64,000 nt of DNA, taken from assembly GCF_017104715.1 (NCBI RefSeq), contig NZ_JAAGPI010000017.1, forward strand, positions 62,001 through 126,000, read 5' to 3'. The translations under genes and the position numbers were made by a program. This DNA is from Burkholderia sp. Ac-20365. GTDB lineage: Bacteria > Pseudomonadota > Gammaproteobacteria > Burkholderiales > Burkholderiaceae. The notes below the pieces were generated by a model that searched no databases, was not told the DNA's origin, and was given only the letters and a program-made list of their open reading frames with translations. Within the stretch, counting starts at the first letter, position 1; every line of letters begins with the position of its first letter. Positions 8,619 through 17,435 of this stretch are shown piece by piece.

Positions 8619-9206
8619 TCAGATATTCAGCTTCGACACTTTGGTGCCCGCGAGCGACACGTCGGCCATCAGGCCGGAGTTCGTCATCACGATCGCTTCG
8701 ACGGGCGCGGTTGCCGTTGTCGTATCGAGCGCGCCGTTTGCGCCCACCTTCAACAGCGCGACCGATGCATCGGCGCCCGCCGACCAGCCTTTGGAATTCT
8801 GGAATTTGTCGAGCGCGTCCTGCGTCATGAAGAGGAAGATGATCGCCTTCGACTGGGCGCCCAGCTGCAGGCCAAACGAGCCGGAAATCGTGCTGTAGTA
8901 ACCGGCTGTGCTGCCGCCTACGCGCAGCGCGCCTTCGCCATATTGCCCGCCCACCACGAAGCCGACCTGAAGCACAGAAGGAAACACGAGCACGCCACGC
9001 GCTTTGGCGATCAGTTCGCGCGAGCCCTGCACGGTGGTGTAGAGCTTCGAGAGCGTGCCGTCGACGCTGGAATCGATTGATTGCCGCTTCGACATGTCGG
9101 TTGCGGCCGACTCGCCGCTGCTCTTGGTGGTGGTGCAGCCTGATATCAGCAGACCGCCGTATGCGAGTGCAGCAACACTTGCTGTCACGAAGTGTCTTCT
9201 TTGCAT
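8619..9206 (-). CDS. SYLF-domain (YSC84-like) lipoprotein
   Basis: Starting at 9206 (MQRRHFVTAS) gives 195 residues with a lipoprotein signal ending in the lipobox LISGC. The rest is a SYLF lipid-binding domain: ELIAKARGVLVFPSVLQVGF, then GGQYGEGALRV and YYSTISGSFGLQLGAQSKAI are its hallmark blocks. Bacterial SYLF proteins are envelope lipoproteins of unclear role, often stress-related. A longer upstream start at 9254 would bury the signal peptide and is disfavoured. Confidence 0.85.
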   Translation of the reverse strand: MQRRHFVTASVAALAYGGLLISGCTTTKSSGESAATDMSKRQSIDSSVDGTLSKLYTTVQGSRELIAKARGVLVFPSVLQVGFVVGGQYGEGALRVGGSTAGYYSTISGSFGLQLGAQSKAIIFLFMTQDALDKFQNSKGWSAGADASVALLKVGANGALDTTTATAPVEAIVMTNSGLMADVSLAGTKVSKLNI

Positions 9207-9398
9207 TGTCGTTCTCCGTCTGTGAAGCATGGAAGGTGAAATGCACGTTTGCACGCGTGGACCCGCGCAAGCGCAACAGCGACGCTTTCTCCACCAATAT
9301 CAGAAACGAGTTGTGGTGCGCAAATTGTTTTGTGGTGCATTTGGGGGATGAGAGTGTGTTGCTGTGTGAAATGGTAGGTGTGATTGTTTATGGGTTTG

Positions 9399-9426
9399 TT
9401 TTGGTTTTGGTTTTGGTTTTGGTTTT
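9399..9426. repeat. (TTTTGG)4 simple tandem repeat
   Basis: Four perfect TTTTGG units plus a final TTTT lie at the left edge of the large inverted-repeat element, in the gene-free gap 9207-10125. Such a tract may vary in length by slippage. No gene is positioned to be phase-varied by it. Confidence 0.8.
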
Positions 9427-10095
9427 CGCTTTCGCTGGCATCCGCGTTTTGTTACTGGTGCTTCAAGCGTTGCCCCTGTGCGGGGCGGCACTTACTTTCT
9501 TTGCCGCCGCAAAGAAAGTAAGCAAAGAAAGCGGGCTAACACCGCCCGTTCTTGACCGCTGCCTGAGGGCCCCCAACAGTTCCTCCACTTCACACGGCGT
9601 TCTGCCATTCACTGCCCGTTGCCAGCGCTCCGAACGGACGCCTCACCCGCTTCAATCACCCGTAGCGCAGCGAACGGCAGCGAATGGTTGCAGCCGCCCA
9701 GGTGGCAAACTGTGTGTAGCTCGTAGTACTCCACGCCTCAGCGCTCTTACGACACCGATCGTGTTTTTCAGTCCGGAGTGAAGCGCATACGTCGCGAAAG
9801 CCTACACACAGTTTGCAGCTATAGAACGTGCGCGATGCGATCGCGCATGTGGCGACGCGGGAGTGTGGAGCGGGTGATGAGCCAATTCGGAGCGTTGGCA
9901 GCGGGCATCAAGAAGAACGATGCCGCGTGAAGGATAAGAACCTGTGGGGGCCCTCAGGCAAAGACAAGAGCTTGCGGTGTTCAGCGGCTTTCTTTTGCCT
10001 ACTTTTCTTTGCCGCGGCAAAGAAAAGTAGGTGCCGCCCCGCACAGGGGCAACGCGTGAAGCACCAGCAACGAAACGCGGATGCCAGCGAAACCC
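9427..10095. repeat. Large imperfect inverted-repeat element, non-coding
   Basis: Left arm 9427-9720 and right arm 9811-10095 are imperfect inverse copies around a centre near 9763. Matching blocks are GCATCCGCGTTTTGTTACTGG with its inverse at the right end, the CCCCTGTGCGGGG block, the inner hairpins built on TTTCTTTGCCGCCGCAAAGAAA (left) and TTCTTTGCCGCGGCAAAGAA (right), GGGCCCCCAACAG, GCCAGCGCTCCGAA, and CAAACTGTGTGTAG nearest the centre. No credible protein is encoded. This resembles the long intergenic repeats that recur in Burkholderia-group genomes; whether it is mobile is unknown. It occupies almost all of the gap between the SYLF gene and motB. Confidence 0.7.
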
Positions 10096-10125
10096 CAAGC
10101 AAACCTAACCGGGCGTCGCCAACAA

Positions 10126-11103
10126 TCACCCCACGCTACGAACGCTAACCTTCGAAACAACCCCAGGCAACGCCTCACTAGCCGGCACGGCCTCATCAAT
10201 CGACGTCCTCCCGCCATCGCGGAAAAACGCCTGCTCTGCAGCCTTATTCAACACGAGCACACTGATCCGCCGATTAGTCGGCTCATCAGCAACATTCGCA
10301 TTAAGAGGCAAAACATCCGCGAGACCTCGCACCTGCAACAGCTTGTCTTCGCGCATGCCGCCCGCGACCAGCGCGCGCCGCGCCGCGTTCGCGCGTTCCG
10401 ACGACAGCTCCCAGTTCGAGTACCCCGCCGGCCCATTCGCGTAAGTAGCAGCATCCGTGTGACCCGCAATCGAAATGCGATTGTCGACGTCATTCAGCGC
10501 CGCGCCGATCTGCGTGAGGATCGTCGCCGCGTAGTCCTGCAGCTTCGAGCTGCCCGTCGCGAACATCGGGCGCTTCAACGAATCGACGATCTCGATACGC
10601 AAGCCTTCGTTCGTAATCGAAATGCGGATTTGATCCTTGAACGCCTTCAACGCAGGCGTTTGCTCGATCAGCGCGGAAAGCTTCGACTTCAACTGTTCGA
10701 GACGCGCGGTATCGTTCGGCACCATCGCTGCCTGCGTGAGCGTCGGTTTCGCGGGCTCCTGCTGAGCCTTCCTGCCGTCGCCGGGGCGCGTGTCGGACAT
10801 GTCGCGCCCGCCGCCCTGAATCACGTTCGGACGCGCCGCAGCCGTCCCTTCGTTGCCGCCGAGCAGGCTCGACAGCGGCGTATTGAAGTAATCCTCGATG
10901 CCCTGCTTCTCGAACTTCGAGGTCGAACCGAGCAGCCACATCAGCAGGAAGAAGGCCATCATCGCGGTCACGAAGTCCGCGTAGGCGATTTTCCATGCGC
11001 CGCCGTGATGCCCGCCGTGTCCATCGCCCTTCTTCGAGCGGCGCACGATCACGGGCGCGGCTTTCTCGCTCGCCTCTTCGCCGCGAGGTCGTCTTTCGGC
11101 CAT
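10126..11103 (-). CDS. motB: Flagellar motor stator protein MotB
   Basis: This 325-residue protein has an N-terminal basic stretch, one membrane helix (WKIAYADFVTAMMAFFLLMWLLG, about 38-60) bearing the essential proton-channel Asp (YADF), a plug and linker, and a C-terminal OmpA-like peptidoglycan-binding domain (SIAGHTDAATY, then NWELSSERANAARRALVAGG). It anchors the proton-driven stator to the cell wall. It follows motA by 23 bases in the same leftward operon. Immediately downstream is the large inverted repeat rather than the chemotaxis genes usual in this group. Confidence 0.95.
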   Translation of the reverse strand: MAERRPRGEEASEKAAPVIVRRSKKGDGHGGHHGGAWKIAYADFVTAMMAFFLLMWLLGSTSKFEKQGIEDYFNTPLSSLLGGNEGTAAARPNVIQGGGRDMSDTRPGDGRKAQQEPAKPTLTQAAMVPNDTARLEQLKSKLSALIEQTPALKAFKDQIRISITNEGLRIEIVDSLKRPMFATGSSKLQDYAATILTQIGAALNDVDNRISIAGHTDAATYANGPAGYSNWELSSERANAARRALVAGGMREDKLLQVRGLADVLPLNANVADEPTNRRISVLVLNKAAEQAFFRDGGRTSIDEAVPASEALPGVVSKVSVRSVG

Positions 11104-11126
11104 GCCGTTCTCCCTTTACGCGAGCG

Positions 11127-11996
11127 TCAGGCCGACTTCGGCATCTTGGTGGCGCGCACGGCGTCGTCGAGCTCCTGGAAGCTCGGACGGTCTGCCGTGA
11201 ACAGCACCTTGCGGCCGAATTCGATCGCGACGGGCGGCGCGTAGCCCGACAGCGACGCGAGCAGCACGGCCTTTACGCACTGAAACGGCTTCGCTTCCGC
11301 GCGGCCCTTCGCGTTGAGCAGATCGGCAACGGGGCCGATGAAACCGTACGCGAGCAGGATGCCGAGGAACGTGCCGACCAGCGCGCCCGCGATCATTTCG
11401 CCGAGCACCGCGGGCGGCGCGCCGACCGAGCCCATCGTGTGCACGACGCCCATCACGGCCGCGACGATGCCGAATGCCGGCAGACCATCGGCCATCTTCT
11501 GGATCGCGTTTGCGGGCACCGACGATTCGGCGTGGTGCGTTTCCAGTTCTTCATCCATCAGATCCTGCATTTCGAGCACGTTGACATTGCCCGTCGCCAT
11601 CATCCGCAGATAATCGACGATGAAATCGAGCAGATGATGGTCTTTCAAAACATGCGAATACTTCTGGAAAAGCGCGCTTTCTTCCGGTGCATTCACATCG
11701 GCTTCGAGCGCCATCATGCCTTCCTTACGGGCTTTTTGAAGCAGCTCGTAAAGCAGCGCAATCAGTTCGAGATAAACCTCTTTCGAATAACTGCCGCCCT
11801 TGAAGCATCCGGGCAAAGCCTTAATGGTTTTCTTCAACACCGAAACGGGATTGCTGACAACGAACGCACCCATCGCCGCGCCGAAAATGCACAGCAGCTC
11901 GAACGGCTGCACCAGCGCGGGCAGATGGCCGCCCACGCCCAGAAAGCTCCCGATCACAGAGCCGAGAACCAGCACCCAACCAATAGCGACAAACAT
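11127..11996 (-). CDS. motA: Flagellar motor stator protein MotA
   Basis: This 289-residue polytopic membrane protein starts with MFVAIGWVLVLGSVIGSFLG. It has the cytoplasmic loop between helices 2 and 3 that contacts FliG, and the late helices KMADGLPAFGIVAAVMGVVHTMG and ALVGTFLGILLAYGF containing the conserved channel prolines. It forms the MotA4-5/MotB2 proton channel with the next gene. Neither flhDC upstream nor cheYAW downstream is present, so this may be a relocated or second stator operon. Confidence 0.95.
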   Translation of the reverse strand: MFVAIGWVLVLGSVIGSFLGVGGHLPALVQPFELLCIFGAAMGAFVVSNPVSVLKKTIKALPGCFKGGSYSKEVYLELIALLYELLQKARKEGMMALEADVNAPEESALFQKYSHVLKDHHLLDFIVDYLRMMATGNVNVLEMQDLMDEELETHHAESSVPANAIQKMADGLPAFGIVAAVMGVVHTMGSVGAPPAVLGEMIAGALVGTFLGILLAYGFIGPVADLLNAKGRAEAKPFQCVKAVLLASLSGYAPPVAIEFGRKVLFTADRPSFQELDDAVRATKMPKSA

Positions 11997-12372
11997 GGAC
12001 CCTCTCCAATTTTGAGCACCTGCGGTACGCGTGACCCGGCAGGTTTTACTGCATCAAAAATGCGTACCGTTTTGTTAATTCCGTGAAGGTGGTAACGGCT
12101 GGATAGGCGTTTCGCTGAAGTGCGGGCAAAGCCGAATGGGGAAAATATTTTCGACGATTTGATTTATATCGATGCGTCGGTCGTTTTTACTGGCATCGTT
12201 CTTACCGATCGCTGATTTAAAACCGATAATCGGCTCGCGGTCGGCAACATGCGTGGGATCTTTAGTGCGTGGGAAAAATAAAAGCGCGGAATAAACCGCC
12301 GCGCCATTCAGAGAAAGTCGTCACACGCAAACTCCGGTTTCGAAAATGTCCGCACCTTCGGCAGCTCACGAG
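11997..12372. other. Gene-free spacer between motA and the Fic operator region
   Basis: The stretch is visibly more AT-rich than its surroundings (about 12080-12310) and holds no convincing gene. It should contain the leftward motA promoter, but I could not assign a sigma-28 or sigma-70 site with confidence. The lower GC, together with the Fic gene next to it, is compatible with an inserted segment. Confidence 0.4.
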
Positions 12373-12476
12373 TGAGTCGATTAGGCCGCTAATCGACTCA
12401 AATCACGAGGCGATTAGCGGCCTAATCGACTCTGAGTCGGATATACTGACAATCGACTCAGAACATGAGTCGATTG
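12373..12476. promoter_or_regulatory. Triple palindromic operator with core GAGTCGATT upstream of fic
   Basis: Three dyads share the half-site GAGTCGATTAG/CTAATCGACTC. Dyad 1 has 12-bp arms at 12373-12384 and 12389-12400. Dyad 2 is at 12407-12417 and 12422-12432 with one mismatch. Dyad 3 is at 12450-12460 and 12466-12476, with the half-sites in the opposite order. A possible -10 box TATACT (12442-12447) sits between dyads 2 and 3. The array ends 34 bases before the Fic start, which fits repression of fic by the winged-helix C-terminal domain of Fic itself (inference). Confidence 0.75.
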
Positions 12477-12510
12477 AAGCCCGCAAACGCCTCAACGTTG
12501 ATCCGCCGCC

Positions 12511-13671
12511 ATGCCACCAACTTCATCGCTCATCTGGAAAGCCCCTTTATGGCCCGGCATGCGCTACGACGCAGTTCGCGTCGGCGGTGAACTGGCACGC
12601 GCGCACCGGGCACAGGGGATCGTGGAGGGCAAGCTGGCGGGTCTGGGCTTCGAACAGCGCCTCGAACTCGCTGCCGAGGCCTGGAGCCAGGACGCAGTGG
12701 CGACGGCAGCCATCGAGGGCGAACGTATCGACCTCACCGCCGTGCGCTCGTCCGTGGCGCGGCGACTCGGTGTTGGGGATCAGGGTGGACCGAACGCGCC
12801 CCGGAGCGTCGAAGGCCTGCTGGACATCATGGACGATGCGGTACTGCAGCGTGAGGCGCCGCTCACGCACGATCGCTTGTGTGCATGGCAGGCTGCTCTC
12901 TTTCCTACCGGCTACTCCGGCATGACGAAAATTCTGGTCGGGGCGTACCGCGAGCATGCCGAGCCGATGCAAATCGTCAGCGGTAGGGTCGGACGCGAGA
13001 AGGTTCACTATGAGACGCCCGCGTCAGCGCAAGTGCCGGCCGAAATGCAGAAGTTTCTGGACTGGTTCAACGCAGCGACGGAACACGACAATCTGGTCAA
13101 AGCCGCACTCGCTCATTTGTGGTTTGAGACGATCCATCCCTTTGAGGACGGCAACGGCCGCGTCGGCCGGGTCCTTATCGACCTTTTGCTGGCGCGCGAC
13201 AGCGGTGAGGTCAGCCGTCTGATTCGCACCTCGCAGCGCCTGCTGGACAAGCGACGCGACTACTACGAGCAGTTGGAGCGTGCCCAGCACGGCGGACTGG
13301 ACGTGACTGAATGGGTTCTGTGGTTCGTGGAGCAGGTGCGGGTGTCGTGCGAAGAAGCGTCCCGGGTCGTGGACGCGTCGCTCGAAAAAGCCATGTTCTG
13401 GATGAACCATAAGGACAAGGCACTCACGCTTCGGCAGCGCAAGGTCGTCAACCTTCTGCTCGATGCCGGTCCTAACGGTTTCGAAGGGGGCATGAGCACG
13501 CGAAAGTACGAGAGCGTAGGTGAGACGTCGCGGGCCACGGCGTCGCGTGAACTTATCGAACTCGAGGATATGGGGCTACTGAGCAGGGTGGGCGCCGGTC
13601 GCTCGACACGGTACTACCTGAACATCGCGGGCTGGGGGCCGGCGGACACGGGCGAGGTCGAAACGCCCTGA
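12511..13671 (+). CDS. Fic-domain protein with autoinhibitory motif and winged-helix C-terminus
   Basis: The protein has 386 residues. The complete Fic motif HPFEDGNGRVGR is at 209-220, so AMP transfer (or another nucleotidyl transfer) from ATP to a target hydroxyl is expected. TAAIEG at 65-70 fits the (S/T)xxxE(G/N) inhibitory helix of class II Fic proteins, whose Glu blocks productive ATP binding. The region before the Fic core is the Fic/DOC N-terminal domain. From about residue 305 a winged helix (LTLRQRKVVNLLLDAG, ATASRELIELEDMGLLSRVG) suggests DNA binding. It stands alone between motA and a DUF2242 gene, with three palindromes upstream. The target protein is unknown. Confidence 0.92.
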   Translation: MPPTSSLIWKAPLWPGMRYDAVRVGGELARAHRAQGIVEGKLAGLGFEQRLELAAEAWSQDAVATAAIEGERIDLTAVRSSVARRLGVGDQGGPNAPRSVEGLLDIMDDAVLQREAPLTHDRLCAWQAALFPTGYSGMTKILVGAYREHAEPMQIVSGRVGREKVHYETPASAQVPAEMQKFLDWFNAATEHDNLVKAALAHLWFETIHPFEDGNGRVGRVLIDLLLARDSGEVSRLIRTSQRLLDKRRDYYEQLERAQHGGLDVTEWVLWFVEQVRVSCEEASRVVDASLEKAMFWMNHKDKALTLRQRKVVNLLLDAGPNGFEGGMSTRKYESVGETSRATASRELIELEDMGLLSRVGAGRSTRYYLNIAGWGPADTGEVETP

Positions 13672-13746
13672 TTTGCCGCTGTTACGCGGACTGCCGGCAA
13701 TCTTCAACACGAAGCAAATCGACTTGCTCGTCGAACGCGCGTGATC

Positions 13747-14598
13747 TCACTGCGGCGCAGCCGTCGCATCCGAAGCGGGCGAAGCTGCAACAGCCGGCGT
13801 ATCGTCGAACATCGCAGCGGCCGCTGCTGCCGCCGCCGCCTCATCGTGCGCGGTGGTTGCCGCGGACACAGGCGCCGCCGAGGCAACAGGCGTAGCCGCC
13901 GTAACAGCATGCGGCTGCAGCGTCGAAGGCGCCGGCATGATCACAGGCGCCGCACTGCCGCCCGGCGTCGTCGACATCGGCGCGACAACCAGCGACGGCG
14001 CGGGAGCGGGCATAGGCAGCGGCGTGGCCTCGACCGAATTGCCCGGTACCGGCACGCTGCGCACCACATTCGCCAGATAGTGGCTGATCAGATTGAAGAA
14101 GCCGTCGTAGAACTTGCCCGACTGGATCGTCTCGCTGGAAATCTTCACCATGGCGTCGCTGTTCTGGCGGATCGGCAGCGACAGCGAGCCGAGCACGCTC
14201 AGCCCGACGCTCGCCGACGTATCGCTCTTCTTCAGCGCGTAGCCGCTTTGCACCGCGTTCACGTAGACGATGCTGCTGTTGGTCGCATCATCGCCCGCCG
14301 TGCAGACGATGTGGAATTCGACGGTGAAGTGCGAGTCGCTGGCGGGCTGGAAATTCTTGCTGGCGTCGACGGTATCGGGGCGCACCAGCGTCGTCATGTA
14401 GCCCTGGCTCAGCAGCGCGCGGCGCGCGCCTTCACAGGCTTCCGTGCTCGTGACCTGAAACGTGCGCGTGTAAGGGCTCGTGCCGCTGCTGAAGAAATCC
14501 TCCTGCAGCTTTGCCTTGGGCGGCGTCGAGCACGCGCCGAGCGCGGCAAGCACGGGCAGGGACAATGCGAGAGCGAGACGGGACGGGCGGCTGAACAT
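13747..14598 (-). CDS. DUF2242-domain lipoprotein
   Basis: From ATG 14598 (MFSRPSRLALALS) the protein has 283 residues with a lipoprotein signal ending LAALGAC. An alternative ATG at 14622 adds eight residues. Residues about 25-190 form the DUF2242 domain (EDFFSSGTSPYTRTF, EACEGARRALLSQGYMTTLV). The last 90 residues are low-complexity Ala/Pro/Thr with an eight- or nine-alanine run, probably a disordered envelope linker. The function is unknown. No operon partner is evident; the REC-kinase gene downstream on the map is transcribed in the same direction but lies 194 bases upstream of this gene. Confidence 0.75.
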   Translation of the reverse strand: MFSRPSRLALALSLPVLAALGACSTPPKAKLQEDFFSSGTSPYTRTFQVTSTEACEGARRALLSQGYMTTLVRPDTVDASKNFQPASDSHFTVEFHIVCTAGDDATNSSIVYVNAVQSGYALKKSDTSASVGLSVLGSLSLPIRQNSDAMVKISSETIQSGKFYDGFFNLISHYLANVVRSVPVPGNSVEATPLPMPAPAPSLVVAPMSTTPGGSAAPVIMPAPSTLQPHAVTAATPVASAAPVSAATTAHDEAAAAAAAAAMFDDTPAVAASPASDATAAPQ

Positions 14599-14791
14599 GA
14601 TGAAGAAGCAGACAACGGGCATCGGACGGCATGCATTGTAGTGCGGTTTGATGGCAAGCCGTTATTACATCGGCTGACAGCCCGATGCGCCGACGCGACG
14701 CCCGAAACAGGGCGCGGACGCTCGCCCATGTCGTGCAAGGCACGAGCGCCGTCGCCGTATCTCTTACGAAGTATTTCGAAGTCTGGCCATG

Positions 14792-15895
14792 TCAGCTCAC
14801 CCAGCTTTGCGCCGTGCGCGGCAGCTCGACCGTAAAGATGGTGCCGATAATGTCGTCCGATTTGCCCGTCACTTTGCCGCCATGCATGTGCACGATCTTG
14901 TGCACGATATGCAGCCCGAGGCCCAGCCCTTCGCGCGTGCGTTCGCCGGGGCCGAACGCTTCGAACAGATGCGGCAGCACGCCAGCGGGAATCGCGCCGC
15001 GATTGCTGACCGTCAGGCGGAGCCATTTCGAGTCGTCGGCGTCGATATCGACGGTAATCGGGCTGTTCTGCTCGCCGTGGTGCAACGCGTTGCTGATCAG
15101 ATTCGAAATGGCCTGCCACAGCAGATCGGTGTCCCACGTGCCCGTCGTATTGCCGCGCGACGTAAACGCGATCTGGCCCGCGCGTTCGTGCGTCGCGAAT
15201 TCTTCGATCACGCCGCGACACAATGTCGCAAGTTCGCTCGCGCGCGGTTGCAACTGCATGCGGCCGCCTTGCAGGCGCGCGAGATTCAGCAGTTGATGCA
15301 CCATCCGAGACATGCGCTGCGAACTGTTGCGAATGCGTCCAGCGACGGTCGCGGACTGCTCATCGGGCGCCGAGCGCACCAGATATTCCGCCGACGCCAG
15401 CACCGTGCCGAGCGGCGTGCGCAGATCGTGGCCGAGCACGGCCATCAGCATTTCATTTGCTTCGAGCAGTTGCTGCGTGGCGAGCAACTGGTCGGCGAGC
15501 TGGCGCTTGTGCTGCTCCAGTTGCACGAACACGTCGACTTTCGATTGCAAAATGCGCGGATCGAACGGCTTGTGCAGGAAGTCGACGGCACCCGCTTCGT
15601 AGCCGCGGAAGGTCCGCGACACGTCTTCCGCCGTGGCCGTCAGAAAGATGATCGGCACGTGCGACGTGCGCGGGCTGCCGCGCATCAGCGACGCCAGCTC
15701 GAAGCCGTTCATGCCGGGCATGTTGACGTCGAGAATCGCGAGCGCGGCTTCGTGCTTGAGCAGCAGGTCGAGCGCGGCCGTGCCGGAATTCGCGACCAGC
15801 AGCTCGATGCCCGGCCGCGCCAGCAGCGCCTCCAGCGCCGTGATGTTATGGGCGATGTCGTCGACGATCAGAATGTTGACGGATGAATTCCTCAT
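14792..15895 (-). CDS. Response-regulator / histidine-kinase fusion (REC-HisKA-HATPase)
   Basis: The 367 residues carry an N-terminal receiver domain (ILIVDD at 8-13, phospho-acceptor Asp in LAILDVNMPGMNG), then a HisKA helix with the phospho-His in LMAVLGHDLRTPLG, then an HATPase_c domain (NLISNALHHG, GLGLGLHIVHKIV). It has no membrane segment. A kinase whose own receiver lies at the N-terminus is likely switched on by phosphotransfer from another kinase, here most simply the large hybrid kinase upstream in the operon. It overlaps the cheB stop by four bases (ATGA), indicating translational coupling. Confidence 0.92.
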   Translation of the reverse strand: MRNSSVNILIVDDIAHNITALEALLARPGIELLVANSGTAALDLLLKHEAALAILDVNMPGMNGFELASLMRGSPRTSHVPIIFLTATAEDVSRTFRGYEAGAVDFLHKPFDPRILQSKVDVFVQLEQHKRQLADQLLATQQLLEANEMLMAVLGHDLRTPLGTVLASAEYLVRSAPDEQSATVAGRIRNSSQRMSRMVHQLLNLARLQGGRMQLQPRASELATLCRGVIEEFATHERAGQIAFTSRGNTTGTWDTDLLWQAISNLISNALHHGEQNSPITVDIDADDSKWLRLTVSNRGAIPAGVLPHLFEAFGPGERTREGLGLGLHIVHKIVHMHGGKVTGKSDDIIGTIFTVELPRTAQSWVS

Positions 15896-16527
15896 GTCAT
15901 TGTTCTAGTGTGAGGCGGCAAACCGGCAAGACGCCGGGCCATCTGGGTTGGAGAAAGCACTTCGTCGGCGGCGCCGCGCTCGATGGCCGCGCGCGGCATC
16001 GTCGCCGACACAGCCGTTTGCGGATCCTGCACCCACGCGACGCCGCCCATCGCGCGGATCACTTCGAGGCCGTGTGCGCCGTCGTCGTTGGCGCCAGACA
16101 GCAATATGCCCACCAGCCGCTCGCGATACACGTGCGCAGCGGATTCGAACAGCACGTCGATGGACGGACGCGAGTAGCGCACCGTCGAATCGATCGACAG
16201 CGCGACGGTGCGGTCGTCGTCGATCAACATGTGATAGCCAGGCGGCGCGAGATGCACGCGGCCCGGCAGCACCGGCTCGCCCGCGTCCGGCTCGACGACG
16301 GGAATCGCGCAGCGATAGCCGAGCGTTTCGGCCAGCCGGCTCGGCGAATCGGCGGGCAGGTGGGAGACGATCAGCACCGCGACCTGGAACGAAGCGGGCA
16401 GCGCGGGCAACAGCACGTTCAATGCATCGATTCCGCCCGCCGACGCGCCGATCGCCACCGCCTCAAACGCGCGCGCGTCTCCCGGCGCGGCAGCGCCCGG
16501 TGAGGAAGGTCGGCGAGGTGTGTTCAT
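15892..16527 (-). CDS. CheB-type protein-glutamate methylesterase, catalytic domain only
   Basis: The 211 residues comprise just the CheB esterase domain. Catalytic Ser is in IGASAGGIDAL, His in VSHLPADSPSRL and Asp in LLSGANDDGAHG. No N-terminal receiver domain is present, unlike chemotaxis CheB, so it is not regulated by CheA in the usual way. It would demethylate or deamidate glutamyl residues. With CheR next door but no methyl-accepting protein or CheA/W, the substrate may be one of the neighbouring kinases (inference). Confidence 0.92.
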   Translation of the reverse strand: MNTPRRPSSPGAAAPGDARAFEAVAIGASAGGIDALNVLLPALPASFQVAVLIVSHLPADSPSRLAETLGYRCAIPVVEPDAGEPVLPGRVHLAPPGYHMLIDDDRTVALSIDSTVRYSRPSIDVLFESAAHVYRERLVGILLSGANDDGAHGLEVIRAMGGVAWVQDPQTAVSATMPRAAIERGAADEVLSPTQMARRLAGLPPHTRTMT

Positions 16528-16567
16528 ACGCGTCGATCGATCGTTCGATGGTTAAAGCCTGCGCAGT

Positions 16568-17416
16568 CTAGCGCTTCTGGTAAATGCGCTCGCGTTCGCG
16601 GAATTCTTCGAATGCATCGTACTGCGTCGAAAAACGCAGGCTCTCTTTACTGCCGAGTCCGAGAAAGCCGCGCCGCACCAGCGTGTCCTTGAAGAGTCCC
16701 AGCGCGCGGTCCTGCAGGCCGCGATCGAAATAGATCAGGACATTGCGGCACGACACGAGATGCGCTTCCAGAAAGACCTCGTCGGTCGACAGGCTGTGAT
16801 CGGCGAACACGACGCGCTCTTTCAGCGGCCCCGAAAAGCGCGCGCCACTATAAGCCGCATGATAGTAGTCGGCGAGCGAGCGCTTGCCGCCTGCCGCCAG
16901 ATAGTTGCGCGTGAAGCCCGCGATGCGGTCGAGCGCGTAAATGCCCGCCTCGGCGCGCGCGAGTGCGTCGGGGTTGATATCGGTGGCGTAGAAGAGCGTG
17001 CGCTCGGTGAGGCCCGCTTCGTCGAACAGGATTTTCAGCGACCAGAGTTCTTCGCCTGTGCTGCAGCCGGCCACCCAGACCTTGATCGACGGATACGTTT
17101 GCAACACGGGCAGCACGTGATTGCGCAGCGCGAGGAAGTACGCAGGGTCGCGAAACATGTCGCTGACCTGCACCGTCAGGTAGTGAAAAAGCCGTACGAA
17201 ATCCGCTTCGCTGCGCATGATCCTGTCCTGCAGCTGCGACAGTGTCGTCACGCCGAATTCCTCGAGCGCCTGCACGAGACGCCGCCGCAGCGACGACATC
17301 GAGTAATGGCGGAAGTCGTGCTGGTACTTCAGGTAGATCGCTTCCAGCAGCAGCTTCAGCTCGATGTCGAAATCGTGCATGCGTTGCGGCGAATCATCGT
17401 ACGAGATACGGCTCAT
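16568..17416 (-). CDS. CheR-type protein-glutamate O-methyltransferase
   Basis: The 282 residues have an N-terminal helical CheR domain (about 15-75) and a SAM-binding methyltransferase domain with VWVAGCSTGEELWSL, the ATDIN acidic motif and CRNVLIYFD. It uses S-adenosylmethionine to methylate glutamates. It lies 19 bases downstream of the large hybrid kinase and 40 bases upstream of cheB in one leftward operon. There is no TPR extension. Confidence 0.93.
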   Translation of the reverse strand: MSRISYDDSPQRMHDFDIELKLLLEAIYLKYQHDFRHYSMSSLRRRLVQALEEFGVTTLSQLQDRIMRSEADFVRLFHYLTVQVSDMFRDPAYFLALRNHVLPVLQTYPSIKVWVAGCSTGEELWSLKILFDEAGLTERTLFYATDINPDALARAEAGIYALDRIAGFTRNYLAAGGKRSLADYYHAAYSGARFSGPLKERVVFADHSLSTDEVFLEAHLVSCRNVLIYFDRGLQDRALGLFKDTLVRRGFLGLGSKESLRFSTQYDAFEEFRERERIYQKR

Positions 17417-17435
17417 GGCAGACGGTTCCTCGCGG

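Noticed and set aside
9399..9426. TTTTGG tract as a phase-variation switch
   Set aside because: No gene start or promoter is close enough on either strand to be switched by its length.
9828..10148. Open frames within the large inverted repeat
   Set aside because: They encode low-complexity, repeat-derived sequence in several frames and sit in a palindrome; no ribosome-binding site or family match.
10081..12086. Two long rightward open frames across motB and motA
   Set aside because: Both are Arg-rich antisense shadows of motB and motA.
12373..12476. CRISPR-like repeat array before fic
   Set aside because: The repeats are palindromic operators of unequal spacing without unique spacers of constant length; no cas gene is present.
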